This document shows positions 5,287 to 6,139 of a stretch of DNA of 6,139 nt, piece by piece. The stretch's first letter is position 1, and each line of letters starts with the position of its first letter. A program made the position numbers and the translations under genes. The notes beneath the pieces are model-generated. The model saw only the letters and a program-made list of their open reading frames with translations. It was not told the DNA's origin and ran no database searches. This DNA is from Actinomycetes bacterium (GTDB taxonomy: Bacteria; Actinomycetota; Acidimicrobiia; Acidimicrobiales; Palsa-688), in contig JAJZWW010000209.1 in the NCBI GenBank assembly GCA_021846485.1, forward strand, positions 1 to 6,139, written 5' to 3'.

Positions 5287-5702
5287 CCCGGCCGACCACT
5301 GCGCTGCGCCGCAGCATCGAGCGCGCCGCCGGGCCGGGCATGGACCGCTTCGTCACCCAACGGGAGGCGGCCGACCTCGCCCGGTGCAGCAAGGACACCA
5401 TCGTCCGGACCCGCCAGGCCGGCCGGCTCCCTCACGCCCGCCTCGACGGTCACACGTGGATGATCCCGATCGTCGACCTCGTCGTCGCCGACCTCTACGA
5501 CCCCGCCACCGCGGCGATCCCCGACGCGCCCGCCCGGGCGCCAGCAGAATCCGAGCGCGCCGGTGCACCGCCAACCAGCATGGAGCTGGCCCGCGCCGAG
5601 GCCCGCATCGCCGGCTTGGAGGACCTCGTCGCCCGCCAGGACGACGAACTGGCCTTCTTGCGCCAGCTCGCCACCGACACGCTGGCAAAGAAGGCGAGCT
5701 GA
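5283..5702 (+). CDS. Excisionase/MerR-type HTH protein with C-terminal coiled coil
   Basis: A 139-residue protein. Residues about 23-72 (FVTQREAADLARCSKDTIVR, then TRQAGRLPHARLDGHTWMIP and IVDLVVADLY) match the HTH_17/excisionase pattern: a helix-turn-helix opening on TQREAADL, then a short wing with the G(K/R)L..ARxDGxTW signature. Residues 73-98 are an Ala/Pro linker; residues about 99-134 form an amphipathic helix rich in Glu, Ala, Leu and Arg (ELARAEARIAGLEDLVARQD and on), probably a coiled coil for oligomerisation. In integrating elements such proteins directly upstream of the integrase often act as recombination directionality factors. The start is GTG 5283, with GGAAG 7 nt upstream and overlap with the preceding TGA; ATG 5340 is a shorter option keeping the whole HTH. 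The stop overlaps the integrase start (TGATG). The HTH class is clear; the Xis role is inferred from position. Confidence 0.75.
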   Translation: MTRPTTALRRSIERAAGPGMDRFVTQREAADLARCSKDTIVRTRQAGRLPHARLDGHTWMIPIVDLVVADLYDPATAAIPDAPARAPAESERAGAPPTSMELARAEARIAGLEDLVARQDDELAFLRQLATDTLAKKAS

Positions 5703-6139
5703 TGAGCCGGCCGCTCGCCGGGTCGATCCGCCGCCGCCAAGGGGGATGGTGCGCCAGCATCCCCGAGCAACACGGCGCCATCCGCCGACGAGAGGAGCGC
5801 TTCGCCACCGAAGCCGAGGCCCGGATCTGGCTCGCCCAGGCCGTCGCGGCCACCCGGGCCGGCCGGTCGATCCCCGACCCGGTCCGCCGGAACCCAACCG
5901 CACCCGGGGCCGGACGGCGCGCCGAGGCAGCACCGGTGATCCGCCCCGATATCGCCTCGGTCGCGAACGCCTGGATGGCCGCCGCCTACGAGGACCTGCG
6001 CCGCGGCGGCCCCGAACGCGCCGAGCGGGTCCGGCGCATCGTCGAGGCCTACCTCGTCCCCTGGTTCGCCCCCCGCACGACCACCATCGCGGACGTCACC
6101 TACTTCATGGCCCACGAGTGGCTGCTCCAGCTCGTCGGG
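5702..6139 (+). CDS. Tyrosine recombinase/integrase, N-terminal part (3' end outside window)
   Basis: ATG at 5702 begins a frame open to the right edge, 146 visible residues. Residues 7-55 (GSIRRRQGGWCASIPEQHG, then a basic strand, FATEAEARIWLAQAVAATRAG) match the arm-type DNA-binding N-terminus of actinobacterial phage/ICE integrases: GSI..R..GW....P, strands, then an F.T..EA..WL helix. Residues 56-80 are a linker. Residues about 84-146 (IASVANAWMAAAYEDLRRGG, then ERVRRIVEAYLVPWFAPRTT) begin the SAM-like core-binding domain. The catalytic R-H-R-Y domain would lie beyond the window, so activity cannot be judged. A moderate SD (AAGG, 7 nt away) lies within the upstream gene, whose TGA overlaps this ATG. 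The enzyme would insert and excise the element at an att site, probably just to the right of this window. Assignment rests on N-terminal pattern plus the neighbouring Xis-like gene. Confidence 0.75.
   Translation, partial: MSRPLAGSIRRRQGGWCASIPEQHGAIRRREERFATEAEARIWLAQAVAATRAGRSIPDPVRRNPTAPGAGRRAEAAPVIRPDIASVANAWMAAAYEDLRRGGPERAERVRRIVEAYLVPWFAPRTTTIADVTYFMAHEWLLQLVG

Noticed and set aside
5201..5401. Short minus-strand frame ending in a hydrophobic stretch that looks like a membrane segment
   Set aside because: The hydrophobic residues are the complement of the purine-rich repeat tract; there is no SD, and it overlaps the HTH-coding region antisense.
4902..5933. Minus-strand open frame of 343 codons
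   Set aside because: It overlaps the well-supported Xis-like and integrase genes antisense. The part at 4902-5245 does show high third-position GC, so a remnant there is not excluded, but there is no start, SD or domain to support it.
1..6139. CRISPR array, tRNA/rRNA genes, insertion sequence ends or att site
   Set aside because: I found no regular 25-40 bp repeats with spacers, no cloverleaf-like sequence, no transposase, and no flanking direct repeats that could be supported. The att site would be expected beyond the integrase end, outside the window.

Overview
This 6.1-kb window is GC-rich throughout (roughly 70% by eye), with strong G/C bias at third codon positions, GTG/TTG as well as ATG starts, and AAGGAG-type Shine-Dalgarno sites. 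Together with a two-TM T4SS pilin of the kind common in Gram-positive conjugative elements, this points to an actinobacterial (Actinomycetota) host. The gene content (conjugation genes, small DNA-binding regulators, orphan DNA methyltransferases, an excisionase-like protein and a tyrosine integrase) fits the end of an integrative and conjugative element (ICE) or a related integrating plasmid. I cannot name the species.

Left half, leftward (minus strand), in order of transcription: a double winged-helix regulator (2358-2924); a roughly 390-bp gap holding a dense array of GCGGGGTA sites in both orientations (2006-2296); a protein with a sigma-70 region-4-like HTH near its C-terminus (1120-1968); a VirB2/TrbC-type T4SS pilin (539-1117); and the N-terminal part of a TrbL/VirB6-like conjugation protein (1-539, running off the left edge). 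The last three genes are packed: the pilin SD overlaps the stop of the HTH gene, and the TrbL-like start overlaps the pilin stop as ATGA.

Right half, rightward (plus strand): two tandem paralogous SAM-dependent TSPPY methyltransferases (3118-4053 and 4043-4978), a doubtful small basic ORF (4975-5286), an excisionase/MerR-type HTH protein with a C-terminal helical tail (5283-5702), and the N-terminal third or so of a tyrosine recombinase (5702-6139, running off the right edge). Every junction overlaps, so this looks like one translationally coupled operon joining DNA modification to element excision/integration. The two halves diverge from a roughly 190-bp region (2925-3117) that should hold both promoters.

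The most unusual feature is the repeat array at 2006-2296: nine perfect GCGGGGTA 8-mers plus several one-mismatch copies, including two inverted pairs with identical 24-bp geometry and one 14-bp perfect palindrome. It lies between the two regulator genes and could be an operator cluster, a replication-iteron region or a partition/transfer site. The second most interesting point is the tandem methyltransferase pair, with no restriction nuclease in view, co-transcribed with the integration module.
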